Part shown: in pieces, positions 1 through 11,833 of the stretch
Layout of the letters: every line of letters starts with the position of its first letter
How positions within the stretch are numbered: position 1 is the first letter of the stretch
Source: Amoebidium appalachense
Taxonomy: Eukaryota > Ichthyosporea
NCBI GenBank assembly: GCA_963693365.1
Contig: CAVNZM010000007.1
Span: forward strand, 10,912,001-10,976,000
Direction of reading: 5' to 3'
Length of the DNA: 64,000 nt
Notes under the pieces: model-generated
The model's input: the letters and a program-made list of their open reading frames with translations, nothing else
Database searches by the model: none
What the model was told of the DNA's origin: nothing
Made by a program: the position numbers and the translations under genes

Positions 1-2566
1 GTGTGTTGTTGGGATGATTGTGCATGCGCGAAGGGGATGGGGCAGGGTGGTGTCTTGGGGGCATGTAGTCTGTGTGCAATTTGAATGGCAGCATAAGTGT
101 ATCATGATCGTATCGATAGTAATCAAGCCATGGGCGTAAGGTGGCATATTATCTGTGTGTATATCTGCACACCAGAAACTTTGTTGTTCGTGGAGTGCTG
201 TGCTAGGTGATGGTTGGCTGTAGTTTCATTTTGTTTGGTTTGTTATTATTATTAATATTGTTTTGTGGGTGGGTGGGTGGGGGGGGAGGGGGTATGCTTA
301 TAGCTGCAGACTTCGATTGAATGATATCCAATTGAAATCCATCATGGAACTATGGTGCTCAACTCTAAACTGCTGTAATTTTGGCGGCAATTTTCTGTGA
401 ATGTGTCAGTCAGGATTTGGAACCTCGGTTGAGAGAAAGTAGAGAAAATAAATGTTCGAAAGTGTTCAAACCATGTGATATCATTGAGCATATGCCCACA
501 ATCACGTGTTGCACATTTGTACATAGGCCTCTACGTACACCCACATACACGCCGTGACGCCGGGACTCGAGCTCGTACTACCAATGCGATGGATGTGACC
601 TGGCACACATACATGATTTATGCACGTATCACTTAACTCTTGAAGCTTTGTTTGCGATTGAAGCGTGTGCATACATGTAACCATCAATTTTATGGCTCTT
701 GGGCTCGAGCTTTCGGCCTTGGGCCCTCCCTCTCTCGCTCCTCACAAGCCTTCGAACTTCTCCCACATTTCCACCCTCTCCCGCTCTGGGCCTATGCTTT
801 TTACGAGGATTACTGTTCATTACACACATTAGCTGCCCTGCCCTGCAACATTAGCAAGTGGTTTTCTCTTGCAAGGCCTGCAAAGGTTGGGTGGGTGCAC
901 TAGGATATCGGGAGAACTGGTGGTGATCCGAGTAGTGCTGGTGGCCATGGTGCTGCGCAGTTTTTTTTGGAGAAGAAAATGTAGGTATGAACAACCCCCC
1001 CCAAAAAGCCAGGAATATTGATTTCGAGAATCAGGCGTGTTGCAGACCGTCGCAGTGCCGTTGTGTATGCATGGATGATGCACAGCCATATGCATGCATG
1101 TGCCTCCTGCTTGCCGAACATCAAAGATTTTTATTTTTTTTTGTATAATGGATTTTATTTCGATCGGGGCATCAGACAGGGCTAAGAGTGGATATATAGT
1201 ACAGTTGCCATAGATACGACGAGATAGTCGCTGAGATAGCTTCACCGGATATCCAATGAGATATACCAAAAACGAGAATTCTACAGTAAGACTGCTAAAA
1301 GCTGCACGTATGAGCTCAACTACTGGGGTCAACAATTGCTACTAGTTATTAGCCATGCAAGAGTAAACTGCATAGAAAATATCATACTATTTGCAATTCA
1401 ACAGAAAGTCTAACAAATATTGTAGATGTTCGATCGCATGCCTATCATGCGGCAGCGGCAGGACGTTCCACCGTGGCCCGGATGGTAGATAGACCTACAT
1501 ATACAGCTTTTTATAATGACTTTATTGATGTGCTCATATGTTCGAAGGATACTAAAAAGAGATATCCCAGATATCTCGAGAGACGATTTTCGAGTCACTC
1601 AAATGGGAAGTAGGCTCACTGGAATATGGACGTCGACCCAAAGGTATAAAATAACAAATAAACACTAAAGGCAGGAGTGTAAACGATAAGTTGATATCTC
1701 GGCTTCCACAAGAAAAAAAACCTCAATAAAGGTGACCTAATATGAATTGAGTCACAAAAATCATTGAGTGAAACGCGTACGTTAACACACGGAAACTTGA
1801 GTAAATGCGCACGTTAACTAGTAATTAGCATCGATGGCAGGGTACAAAATGAGAAGCTTGGGGCATGGCTAGATTGCTCCATCAAAGCCACGAAGATGTC
1901 TAGGCTACAAACTGCAAGGAAGCCATCTGTAACTACTCTAGAAACAGAGCCCTCGGCGAAAACTCTATCACTGGAGCAGCACACGAGGTTTCAAAAGAGC
2001 AATACAGAGCATGTAAGACTGCAAAACTACCTTAGGGGGCGCAGTGACAGGAGTAACCCTCCAAGGAGAATAGCAGCCAAACAAGGTAGCCTGCTGTAAC
2101 GGGAGATGCAAAAGGAACCAACACTACCAAGCAAGCGGGTACACAAATCAAGGCTATAGAGCTAACTGCCACCACAAGGGCCCGTAACTGTAGCCGGCTG
2201 AGGAAGCTTCTCGACGTCCCAGTCGGCTACAAACTACCCCGGACGCGTGCCGCGGAGGAGACGTCAACCAAGCTGCAGGTGCACCCCAAGGCGAAAACGT
2301 AGAGTTGGAGAAAACTTAGTTGTGCCCCCCATCATAGAAAAAGGGTGCCGTCGCTAACCCAGAAGGCCGCCAACCCCCTAAACGAGAAGCCTCGCGGCCA
2401 TCAGAGTACCATGCGCACGCCCCGGCGGGTAAAGGCCGTGAAGACAGAACCATAATGGAGAGAGGTAGCTCACCAACTCCTTGCAGCCCGCAGGAAACAA
2501 CCATCACCCCCCGGTTGCGCCAGCACCTGCCTGGAGGTCATCCCCCCTGCACCGGACTTCAGTCCC
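1..2566. other. No gene recognised
   Basis: Only short unsupported open frames are present on both strands. I see no domain, no codon-periodic long frame and no mobile-element motif. A G-rich run lies near 267-292. The region could hold noncoding exons or regulatory DNA that cannot be recognised by eye. Confidence 0.5.
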
Positions 2567-2768
2567 GTCACAAAAAGAAAGAAGCGAAAGCTCTTATATA
2601 CCTGCCATGATGAAAAGTCGGGAAAAAAAAATTGACGTGAAAGGAAAGTGATCGAAGTGAAAATGAAGTCACAAAAAGAAAGAAGCGAAAGCTCTTATAT
2701 ACCTGCCATGATGAAAAGTCGGGAAAAAAAAATTGATGTGAAAGGAAAGTGATCGAAGTAAAAATGAA
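2567..2768. repeat. Two-copy 101-bp tandem repeat
   Basis: Units at 2567-2667 and 2668-2768 are nearly identical, differing at only a few bases. Each contains a purine-rich stretch and an A-run followed by a conserved AAAGGAAAGTGATCGAAGT-like segment. A related sequence occurs inverted near 20497-20537 (CTGCCATGRTGAA, then TCGGG and an A-run), so the unit probably comes from a dispersed repeat that was tandemly duplicated here. Confidence 0.85.
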
Positions 2769-3965
2769 GTCCAACTTGGCCGGAGTCTTGATATATTAGG
2801 GACTCTGGCTACGTGGTAGATGCATATGTACGTGTACTGTTTGCCGGACGTCATTACTGACGGCAGTATGTGGCTGGCACAGTGCCAGGCTGCACCGCCC
2901 GTGGGCTGGGGGTGACTACATGTAAATCACGTGGCTGTGCACATCATATGATCGACGAGGGCCCCCAGTGAGTCACGGACGCGAGCTGTGAGCTCGCGCG
3001 CCGGCACATATGTGATGCCTCACGTACTATGGCATTGCAGAATGTGATTAAATTGGACCATATTCTGAGGATACAGATAGAAACCTTGGTAGCATGCGCT
3101 TGCTTACCTATTATCAATTGATATTTGTGTGCTGGAATATACCAAAAAAGAGCTCTGCACTCTCATAGGCCATCACTAACATAATGATGATATGCCGGTG
3201 AGGAGGGGGAGTCAGGGGAACACACGGAAGGTTGTCCACATAACTTTTCCGGTAGCGTGGAATGCATTGCGTTCCAATGGAAAGAATCAACCAATCACAT
3301 TGAGTCCTTTTTAAACAGGAATGCAGCTCACCGGATCTCCCAGACTCGGACGTACTGTACTGCATCGGGATTACAGATGTGCGTTTGACTAAGTTTACAC
3401 AGCTTATACGTTAGGGTACTTTTTTTCGCCATGGGAGTCTGGTGACAGCCTTAGACAGAAGATTACTTGCTTATACATAGCTGCTACGGGACCCCGTAAA
3501 TCTAATACGTTTCGTCGAGGAGTCAGATTTGAGAGGCGTTAGTAATGTATGCGTTCTTGGTCACGGGGGATCATCACTGAGCAAGTTATGATCCAGATCG
3601 AGAGTGACAAGCGAAGTCAGAGACTCTTCGCGACGCGACCACACTCTTCGACCACACTCTTCGCGACCACAACGAACTAAGTTAGGTGGCCATATAGGGC
3701 CTACAATAGTGTTATGTGGTGGCTCTACGGAGCTGAATGTGTGAGGCCCGACTAGTGACACCTAACGGGGTTGATGCCGACCTACTGCTATTGGAAGGTG
3801 GCGCACAGAGGTGGCAAGTGATGTTCGAGGGTGACCTGCAGGTCATGCAGCCACCGAGCTTCTCCGTTGCTGCAGTTTAGTTTCAAATCGCCACTGCCAA
3901 TTGCACAACGGAGAGGTGCGGCCAAAAGAAACAAGTACCGAAATACTTCGGTAAGAAACGCCACC
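2769..3965. other. No gene recognised; upstream flank of the RGS-LOV gene
   Basis: No coding frame is recognised. A short imperfect direct repeat of CGACCACACTCTT occurs near 3637-3675. The last few hundred bases should contain the 5' UTR and promoter of the RGS-LOV gene, but I identify no TATA box or initiator with confidence. Confidence 0.4.
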
Positions 3966-5238
3966 ATGAAACCCGTGGCCTGGCTGCTGGCTGCTAGCCG
4001 CGACCTCTTTAATCTGGGAAACCGTGCACGGTCTTCCAAAGTGGCCCCACAGGCAGAAACTGTGTCGCCTGGGCCGAGCGGCAAGAAGGCGCCTCTGGGG
4101 GGGTTGAGGACGCAAAACTCCACGCTCAACCTGCGCAACAGGCAGTCGAGCACGGGGCTAGCGTTGGACGACTACTTCACCACACAGACGCTGTGCAAGA
4201 TATCACGGGGGGCCTACTGGGTCGACAACAGCGCAGAGGCCCTTCTCAAGATCCTCTCCAGCCCATCGGGCCGTTCCGTGTTCATGGACTTCCTAGCCAG
4301 CCAGCACTCAGAGGTAGGGGGTGGTGCAGTGCTGTGCGTGGGGGCGTGGGTGGTATGGGGTGGGTGTCACTAACAGGTTGCCGCAGGAGAATCTTCTGTT
4401 CTGGCAGGCAGTCGAGGACGCAAAGCCCAGCAGTGGCCAGCCGTCTGCCGACTGTGCGCTGGGCATCATCCAGCGGTTTATCCGGCCAGGCTGTGAGTGC
4501 GAGGTCAACATAGACGACCGCCTGCGCAGCCGCCTGCTGCAGCTGGCCGACGCCCAGCCCTTGGACACGGAGGCACTGCACTCGGAGCTGCTGCGGGCAC
4601 AGGACAAGGCCGTGCACCTGATGGCCACCGACTGCCTGCCGCGGTTTCTGGACAGCTGCTACTTTGGGGCCTGGCTGGACGGCGTGGTGGATGAATACGA
4701 GGCCGAGGCCCTGGTGGCGCGCCGCCGCAGCTCTTGGGACAGCCTGTCGGGCAGGCGCTTTTCCAACGGGCGGGCAGGCAGGCACTACACCGTGTGGCTG
4801 CAGCGGTTTATCCACGTGTGCGACATACTGCCCTTTAGTGTGTGCATGAGCGAGCTGGAGAGCAAGGCCCAGCACCACGACAGCTTTGCCCTCATCTATG
4901 TCAACAAGGAGTTCACACGTATGACCGGGTATGCCCACCTGGAGTGCATCAACCAGAACTGTCGTTTCCTGCAGGGCAAAGGCACCGAACAGGCTGAAAT
5001 CGACAAGATAAGACAAAAGCTGAAGGCCAGAGAGGCCGTGTCGGTGACCATCACCAACTACAGAAAGAATGGGGAGATGTTCCGTAACTTCATGTTTCTG
5101 CGGCCTGTGTTTGATAGTGAGCGAAAGACGTGCCGACACTATGTGGGCTTCCAGTTCGACGTTACGGACTTTTCCGAGGCCAAGACGGACGCACTAGCCC
5201 CCATCCTTAGCTTCCTGCCAGAAAAAATAGTGGTGTAG
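3966..5238 (+). CDS. RGS-LOV photoreceptor-like protein (light-regulated G-protein signalling candidate)
   Basis: There are two exons, 3966-4313 and 4387-5238, joined in phase 0 by a 73-bp GT-AG intron. The product is 399 aa. The start is the first in-frame ATG and has a strong GCCACC context. Residues about 90-235 form an RGS domain, with SEENLLFW at 115-122 spanning the splice junction; such domains accelerate GTP hydrolysis by G-alpha subunits. Residues about 260-375 form a LOV-type PAS domain: VNKEFTRMTGY, NQNCRFLQG with the photoactive Cys308, NYRKNGEMFRN with Asn340 and Asn350, and GFQFDVT with Gln372. These match the FMN-binding and adduct-forming positions of blue-light LOV sensors. 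The usual Gly before the NCRFLQ core is changed. The domain order is that of fungal RGS-LOV proteins. No transmembrane segment or signal peptide is visible. Light-controlled RGS activity or membrane recruitment is inference. Confidence 0.88.
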
Positions 5239-6466
5239 AGGTGTGTGTGTGTGTGTGTGCGGGCGTGCGCCTGCATGGTGTGGAGGTGGAAAGGAGGGGG
5301 GGAGAGGGGGGGTTTTGGCGAACGTTGCACTTCGGCTCCGCATGGCGGGTAGTTAGAAACTAGAACAGTCTTTTTGTAGGGGCGAAGAACACTGAAAGGG
5401 ATTATTGAATGACAAACTATGTACGAATGACAAACCAAGCGAACTCTCCTGCCCCAATGATATAGATGCACCGAATACAGGTGCTGTGAAACTGTTCTCT
5501 CGTTTACAGCTTATGAGTTAAGTAATGACGCACAATAAGCCCGGGATTCCGTTTGGGAAGTGTAAGGGCTCTGTGTGTGTGCATGTGCATGGGTGTGTGT
5601 GTGCGTGCGTGTGTGCATGCACTGCACGCGCATGCGCTCATAATATCAGTGGCACCGGATCACAGCCTGCCGGACACAGGAGATGTACGTGCATGTCGTT
5701 TTGCGTCCCCTCACGGCGAACTGTGATGTGGATTCGTGTGTGTGTGTGTATTGTGCGTGATGCTCTGCAGGGGTGCAAATTGTGGTACGTGCTCTAGATC
5801 TGTATCTCACGGTGATTGCACGTGCATGTGTGCTTTCGCTTGGCCGTGGATCGTACGTGTGTACAAACCGGGTGGGGCTTGAGACAGGGTTCAGCCTTTA
5901 GGTTTTTTTGCATTTGCCACGGTGTCACGGTAAGCCTTGTGGGTGATGTCAGTGATGCGTGCTGATGTGCATCACGGCGTATGAAGCATGGCATATGGAT
6001 TGTGCACCGTGACTGGCTCGCACCGTAAGCACGTACAGAACCTCCCCCTCCCCCCTCCCCCTCCACCCCTCCCCCCTCCCCCTCTCCTCTCCCCGAGTTT
6101 GAGGTACAACAGTCAACATTTGAATCTCCAAGATTACTTGTAATCAAGTTGAAGTTCTGTTGTACTGCACAATGTGCCGATCCTACCGCGGCCGCTTTTG
6201 TAGGGTGCTCTTGTGTCTTCGACACCAGAACCGTTCGGAGAGAAGCCCCTGGACACGGCGGCCAGCACGAACTAAACGTGTGGTGCATGTTCTATGTAGC
6301 CATGGCCAATGGCAAGAGGTTTTCTTCGTTGTCAACGGTGATTTGAGAAGTGACTCCAACCCTAAACAAGGTACTGCTGTTATGGGCACAAGGCTTTTGA
6401 CTTGATCATGTTTCGGCGTTCCGGGATCCCGCGTATACAGAAGTTTGAACTTCTCGGACCAAACCG
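5239..6466. other. 3' flank of the RGS-LOV gene and possible 5' part of the LINE
   Basis: The region begins with a short (GT)n run just after the stop codon. A C-rich run lies near 6044-6094. No gene is recognised. Its right part, before the LINE ORF2 start at 6467, may be the LINE 5' untranslated region, but the 5' limit of that element cannot be seen. Confidence 0.4.
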
Positions 6467-6671
6467 ATGCCTAATTGGGGTTTACGCTGTTTACTCGAGG
6501 CAAAGAGAACCAGTCTCAGGTATGGGGGGGGGGGTTTTGCTCGGAATATCCCCTCAGCGGTATATCATGATCACGTACATAGATGTCGGGTGGTGACTAT
6601 ATATCAGGGTTTACTTTCTCTACGAGACACCATAAAGACTACAAGGAGAAATCAATTAGTTGGGGTTCCCC

Positions 6672-6712
<41 letters not shown>

Positions 6713-6744
6713 GGGCTCCCCTCGGGACACTCGGTATCAGCTGG

Positions 6745-6795
<51 letters not shown>

Positions 6796-8265
6796 GTGTG
6801 TGTGTGTGCGCGTGCGCTATAATTTTGTAGTGATGTGTTTCTCAAGCCAATCAATACATCTAATAAACAGGTCGTAGTTACGCGTGTTTAGTATAAAATC
6901 AAGGATGTTGTAATTTACAGGTAGGCTATCTTTCTGGGTGTCTGTTGTGAATGTGACGTGTGTGTGTTGCGGTATTATGTGGTCTATCAAACTACATTTG
7001 GCGATACATGACCGGTTAAACTGGTGTGTGTGTGTGTTGTTTGGGCATGCAAATGATGCCACCTTATACTTATTAGATCTCCACTGTATAGCACGTGTAC
7101 AGTAAAAGCGTGGTAATTGATCAATAATACCATCAGCTAGAGAAAGACCAGTTCTACAGGAAGGTAATATGTATTTAGGTGTTATACACTTGCGAGTGCC
7201 ATATTTGGCAATATGGTTGAGGCGGTCAGTATATATAAAACGAGACATAAGGCTTAGTTTTTCAAGGTGTATGCTTTCATCGGGTCTATGCCTAATTTAT
7301 CCTTCTTCTTCTGGAATGCTCGGACACTGGGCCCCCAAAAGGGCCTCCCCCCCGGGACACTCGACGATAAAATCAGCTACATACAACAACAGACAAACAA
7401 CCACACGTTTACAGTGATTTGCGAAACACAGTTTAAAAACCACCACAAATTCAACTCTACATTGGTCGACACATCCACACACCCCGGTTACGCGAAAAAC
7501 CGAGGCATTATTGTACTTGCCGCGCCACACGTGAGAGTGAAGTGCAAACCGGTAGCAAAAACGGAATTCTCGGTTTCTATAGAGTTTCTTTCTAATGTTT
7601 TACTTTTGTATATTACCCACCATCTATGTCGGTTGCCGAATTGACTCACGAGTTGTCACAGTTACCAATGTCCACTGTTATTTTAGGTGATTTTAACACG
7701 CGACTCCACCACACAGACACACTGCAAGTGAGTGTCGGGTACCCATCTAAGCCCCCGGAGCGTGCTATCCCTTTAGCAAGGTATGTCCAAAGTCACACTT
7801 TGCGGTTCCCTCAAATATCCCATGCCCACAACACCGACTGGGGAGTGGCCTTTTGGCCATCAACCATGTCAAAACTCTCTCTCCCTCCTAACCTCTCTAG
7901 GTCATCTGACCAGGCTCCTATCCTTTTCCTACCTAAGATCTCCCTTGATCTGCTCCCCCCTCCTCCTCCCACCTTTCGCCTCCGTCTATCCCAGCTTAAG
8001 TCACAGTGGGGTAGAGTTGATGTATGTGTATGCTATGCAACGAAACACCCTATATATATGCGCCTATTAGAATCTGCACAAGCCAGACCAGATTCACATC
8101 TCGTACTAGATACATGCACTAACTTTATTGTTGGTCTCGGTGATTATGCTGGTGGTGGTAGGAAGGAATATCCCGATGCTCTCTTGTTACCAAACACCAC
8201 TCCCGCTAGACTAGGTGAACTCCTGTTTTAAAAAGGAAAGCTTGCGCCGGCTTGCTATTGTAGTG
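6467..8265 (+). pseudogene. LINE ORF2, AP-endonuclease portion, interrupted and frameshifted
   Basis: This is the 5' part of ORF2 of a plus-strand non-LTR retrotransposon. It starts at ATGCCTAATT (6467), continues at 7288 after a nested insertion, and begins MPNLSFFFWNARTL, typical of an APE-type endonuclease N-terminus. Later the GDFN motif occurs (VILGDFNTRL, around 7675-7710), and a degenerate C-terminal SDxAP motif near 7900 has Gln where the catalytic His is expected. A frameshift lies near 7615-7630 and a stop at 8229-8231. The copy is dead. The remaining parts of the same element are at 9839-10113 and 13095-15512. Confidence 0.75.
6477..7287 (-). mobile_element. Nested 5'-truncated LINE copy 1 with 10-bp target-site duplication
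   Basis: This 811-bp antisense fragment carries the C-terminal end of the same LINE ORF2 (minus-strand frame up to about 7248, starting MSRFIYTDRLNHIAKYG), a (CA)n tract, an A-run (seen as poly-T at about 6672-6708) and a roughly 190-bp tail. It is flanked exactly by ATGCCTAATT at 6467-6476 and 7288-7297, a clean target-site duplication. It landed on the start codon of the host LINE ORF2. The 5' end is truncated, the usual outcome of target-primed reverse transcription. Confidence 0.85.
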
Positions 8266-8490
8266 GGGGTTTACGCTGTTTACTCGAGGCAAAGAGAAAC
8301 CAGTCTCAGGTATGGGGGGGGGGGGTTGCTCGGAATATCCCCTCAGCGGTATATCATGAACACGTGCATAGATGTCGGGTGATGACTATATATCAGGGTT
8401 TACTTTCTCTACGAGACACCATAAAGACTACAAGGAGAAATCAATTAGTTGGGGTTCCCCGTGGTTTTTTATTATTATTATTATTATTAT

Positions 8491-8532
<42 letters not shown>

Positions 8533-8563
8533 TTGCTCCCCTGGGACACTCGGTATCAGCTGG

Positions 8564-8644
<81 letters not shown>

Positions 8645-9838
8645 TGCGATATAATTTTGTAGTGATGTGTTTCTCAAGCCAATCAATACATCTAATAAAC
8701 AGGTCGTAGTTACGCGTGTTTAGTATAAAATCAAGGATGTTGTAATTTACAGGTAGGCTATCTTTCTGGGTGTCTGTTGTGAATGTGACGTGTGTGTGTT
8801 GCGGTATTATGTTGTCTATCAAACTACATTTGGCGATACATGACCGGTTAAACTGGTGTGTGTGTGTGTTGTTTGGGCATGCAAATGATGCCACCTTATA
8901 CTTATTAGATCTCCACTGTATAGCACGTGTACAGTAAAAGCGTGGTAATTGATCAATATTACCATCAGCTAGAGAAAGACCAGTTCTACAGGAAGGTAAT
9001 ATGTATTTGGGTGTTATACATTTGCGAGTGCCATATTTGGCAATATGGTTGAGGCGGTCAGTATATATAAAACGAGACATAAGGCTTAGTTTTTCAAGGT
9101 GTATGCTTTCATCGGGTCTAGTGTCGTGTGGTATCTTTTTCCATTTGTTATATTGCGTGATTATCTTGTGATTGTGTACATGTTTAATAAGTCAGTGGCA
9201 GTCCAAAGTCACACACACACTATTGCGGGGTTTATTTGTATTTGTGCCCAGGGGAGAAGGGGAGAGAGAGGGGAGGAAAGAGGGGAGAGGCTCGGAGGGG
9301 ACAGGTCGGATAGAGAAGAGAGGGTGGGAGGGCAAATACTTCTTTAAGCGGCTTATGTGCTTATTGAATTTCAGCGCGAGATAGGATACTCTAGCAGCTA
9401 TTGGGACATCGAGAGCGTTACAGGCCCAGGTTTACAACAGTTTGTTAGATAGAAAGGAGGCAACTTCTGCGTCAAGGAAATTTGCTAAGGGTTTAAGCGC
9501 TCTAGTTCTCTCTTTCTTGATCCAAGCGGCGAGAAGGGGTAAACCATATTCACATGCCGGGAAGACAAAAGTGCGAATAAATGTAAGTCTAGTAGAAGGA
9601 TGGAGGGGTGTGTCTTTAAAAATATTAGCCGAGAAGAAAGCTAACCGCTTACGAGCCAACTCTACCCTCTTTTCGACCATATGGGGAAACATAACACCAA
9701 CAGAATCAACCGGAACACCAAGATATTTGTATTCTGGAACTATATGTACAGGGTTAGATGATAATGTAAATGTGTGTAAATTGTTAGCTATATCAGGTAC
9801 AAGAACACCACATTTGTCTATGTTAAGGATCATAAGGT
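8266..9838 (-). mobile_element. Nested 5'-truncated LINE copy 2
   Basis: This antisense fragment is longer than copy 1. It begins at the same 3' terminus (GGGGTTTACGCTG at 8266) and runs to 9838, where the 5' truncation lies within the reverse transcriptase C-terminal region (minus-strand frame 9432-9833, with NIDKCGVLVPD and ACEYGLPLLAAW). It contains an ATT microsatellite, a poly-T run at about 8493-8528 and a (TG)n tract of about 75 bp at 8565-8640. I see no clear target-site duplication. It separates the endonuclease part of the host LINE from its RT part. Confidence 0.8.
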
Positions 9839-10113
9839 ATGAATCGATTTGGCCCCCCTGCTCGTATTATTGGTGATACCACTGGAGACCCCCTCATATG
9901 CATAGACTCTGATAAGTATTTCTCGGAACTGTTTAAAGATAGGACCCCCGCTCAGAAACCTATTGTGTGGCCTGTAGACCCATCTATCCCCATAGAATCG
10001 ATCCTCCCCTTTTTCAGTCCCGATTCCATATGGTCTGTGATATCTAGTTATAGCTCTAGTAAGTTATGTGGACCTGATGGACTCCCTGCTGGGTTTCTTA
10101 AGGGGATCCCCTT
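9839..10113 (+). pseudogene. LINE ORF2 linker and start of the RT domain
   Basis: This resumes the interrupted plus-strand LINE. The frame from 9839 has a typical pre-RT linker (IIGDTTGDPL, then DKYFSELF) and ends with CGPDGLPAGFLK, the conserved first RT block of LINE reverse transcriptases. It stops shortly after, at the boundary of the 2.98-kb insertion. A few codons seem to be missing relative to intact LINE linkers, consistent with a small deletion when copy 2 inserted. Confidence 0.75.
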
Positions 10114-10140
10114 GCTGTGATTTTTGGAAATTCCATGCAT

Positions 10141-10167
10141 TCGATTGGATACCGGTTATCCAATCGA
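10141..10167. repeat. Perfect 11-bp inverted repeat
   Basis: TCGATTGGATA at 10141-10151 pairs with TATCCAATCGA at 10157-10167 around a 5-nt loop. It lies about 27 bp inside the left end of the insertion and could be a subterminal element feature. Confidence 0.7.
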
Positions 10168-10599
10168 AGAGGTTATATTGAATTGAATCTAAAATAAATA
10201 GACTTGTTTGGTTAGTCAAGATCCGGTATTACCATTGGCTGTAGGAATCACGATTTTGGCCGCGGAGACCCACAGTCGTGATTTCGGGGCCGAAAAGTGC
10301 TTGTAAAGTTTAGTAGCCTATCGAAAGTACATCATAAATTGGATTGTATCACACGGTGCCGACGGCAGCCACACACAGGCTTTCCCGCCAAAGTTTGGCG
10401 CGAAACAACAGAGCTCGGAGAGTTCCCGGCCGAGGACGGCGCCCTGCCGGCCCGCCCTGCGGCGCCTGGAGCGCCCGGCGGTGGTTGCCTGCACCCCAGG
10501 GGGAGCATGGGGGACGCAGGGGAAAAGAAATGACAGTAATAAAACAGGAACTAGTACACCTCATTTGTTCATCACATCTTTTTTCAAACATGTTCGAAC

Positions 10600-11570
10600 A
10601 TGGCGGACAAGAAAGGTAGGAAGAGAGTACAAAAAGGCTCAGACAATGCTACCAAGCTCACAAAGAAACAGCTACTAAAACTGCTAGCTGAACGCAAGAG
10701 AAAGAATAACGGCGAAGAAGAAAACAACACAGACACTAGTGCAGAGGATACACAACGGGAAACCACACAGGAACAGAGCAAGGTTAGCTCAAACAGTCAG
10801 GAAAGCACCCATAGTGAGACCAGCGTTAATACTGGGGGAGGGGGGTATCACCCCCTTCCCCCGCCCATAGTAGCCCTAGTGTAGGTAAAAGCGAATCGGA
10901 GGAAGAATGCACCCCCCCTCGCAAAAAGCATAGAGCAGAGCTTGAAACTACAAACACACATGCAAACACACCCACACCCACAACCACACCACGGAACGAC
11001 CCCGCAGAGGGAGCAGCACAGCATGCTGTCGAGTTTGAAAATCATAGCGACGATTCCCACTCAGGTAGTGATGGTGATGACAGCAGCAGCGATGCTGAGG
11101 ATGCGGGCAAGGAAAGCGGTAGCAGTGTTGGGGGCTACAAGTCCATAGGCTCTAGTGACTATTCAGACGCCGTTCCCCTCAGAGTGATGGTCCGCCTTAG
11201 CGAACGTAGGGGTTCTCTGGGGACCGAAAATGACCCACCCGCAGCTAGCATCGACCCGGTTGATGCACAAAACGCGAGTGCACAAGAAACAGAAACCACA
11301 GCCCCACTATCTATAAATCCGGATGCAACCACCAACCCCACCAGCTCACCAACCCGAGGCTTACCCCCTAAAAAACCACGTATGCCACGCACACACCCAG
11401 ATGAAAGCACAATCGAAGAGGGGCTCGAGTTTTCTAATGCTGGTCTTGATGGGAAATCGATAAAGCCCATGTACATACTCCAACACGTAGACATTTTCAT
11501 ACAGACCATTTGTGACAACATGCTTTGTAAACATCGTCAAAAACCATACACGAGACGCTCCGCACATGCG
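10600..11570 (+). pseudogene. Lys/Ser/acidic-rich protein of the inserted element, one frameshift
   Basis: The frame starts MADKKGRKRVQKG and is lysine-rich, then Ser/Thr/Glu-rich. It breaks at a G-rich run near 10833-10847. A one-base frame change there keeps an open frame through a basic segment (PPRKKHR), a long acidic Ser/Asp stretch (SDGDDSSSDAEDAG, about 11060-11110) and on to about 11520. The composition resembles a low-complexity nuclear or nucleic-acid-binding protein. It is either an element-encoded accessory protein or a captured exon. The family is not recognised. The 3' part overlaps the antisense frame at 11537-11833. Confidence 0.4.
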
Positions 11571-11833
11571 AGACGAACACGGGTACCCTTGGGCAAACCC
11601 TTGACCTCGATGCTTGCAACGCGGTACAACACAAAACGCCTGTTTTTAGGGACGAGGCCACCAACAGGCATACCATTCGGATTTATGTAATGACGGTACT
11701 TGTAATAAAAAACTTCATCTTCTAGTGCAGCTATATCTCGCACCTCTTGAACGAGTGAGTGTTCGCACGCACAATACAGCTCGGGCGTCCCTTGACAGTT
11801 AGGGCAAACGGCGAACTCGTCGTTCTCACTCAT
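11537..11833 (-). CDS. Putative zinc-binding protein, weakly P2X7-intracellular-domain-like
   Basis: A 98-aa frame begins with Met and carries an early CPNCQG...CACEH cysteine/histidine cluster. It ends with a segment resembling the YR...LGKGxRxxxPxC pattern of P2X7-type zinc-binding domains (LPKGTRVRLACAERLV). Such domains are common in eukaryotic transposon-associated and orphan proteins. It lies inside the 2.98-kb insertion, antisense to the acidic protein. The domain match is by eye and weak. It may be a partial exon or a remnant. Confidence 0.3.
   Translation of the reverse strand: MSENDEFAVCPNCQGTPELYCACEHSLVQEVRDIAALEDEVFYYKYRHYINPNGMPVGGLVPKNRRFVLYRVASIEVKGLPKGTRVRLACAERLVYGF

Noticed and set aside
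3831-3965. N-terminal extension of the RGS-LOV protein
   Set aside because: The frame is open upstream, but its apparent start is GTG. The ATG at 3966 is the first in-frame ATG and has a strong context.
4282-5139. 285-aa minus-strand frame
   Set aside because: Antisense shadow of the RGS-LOV exon 2, whose motifs are unambiguous on the plus strand.
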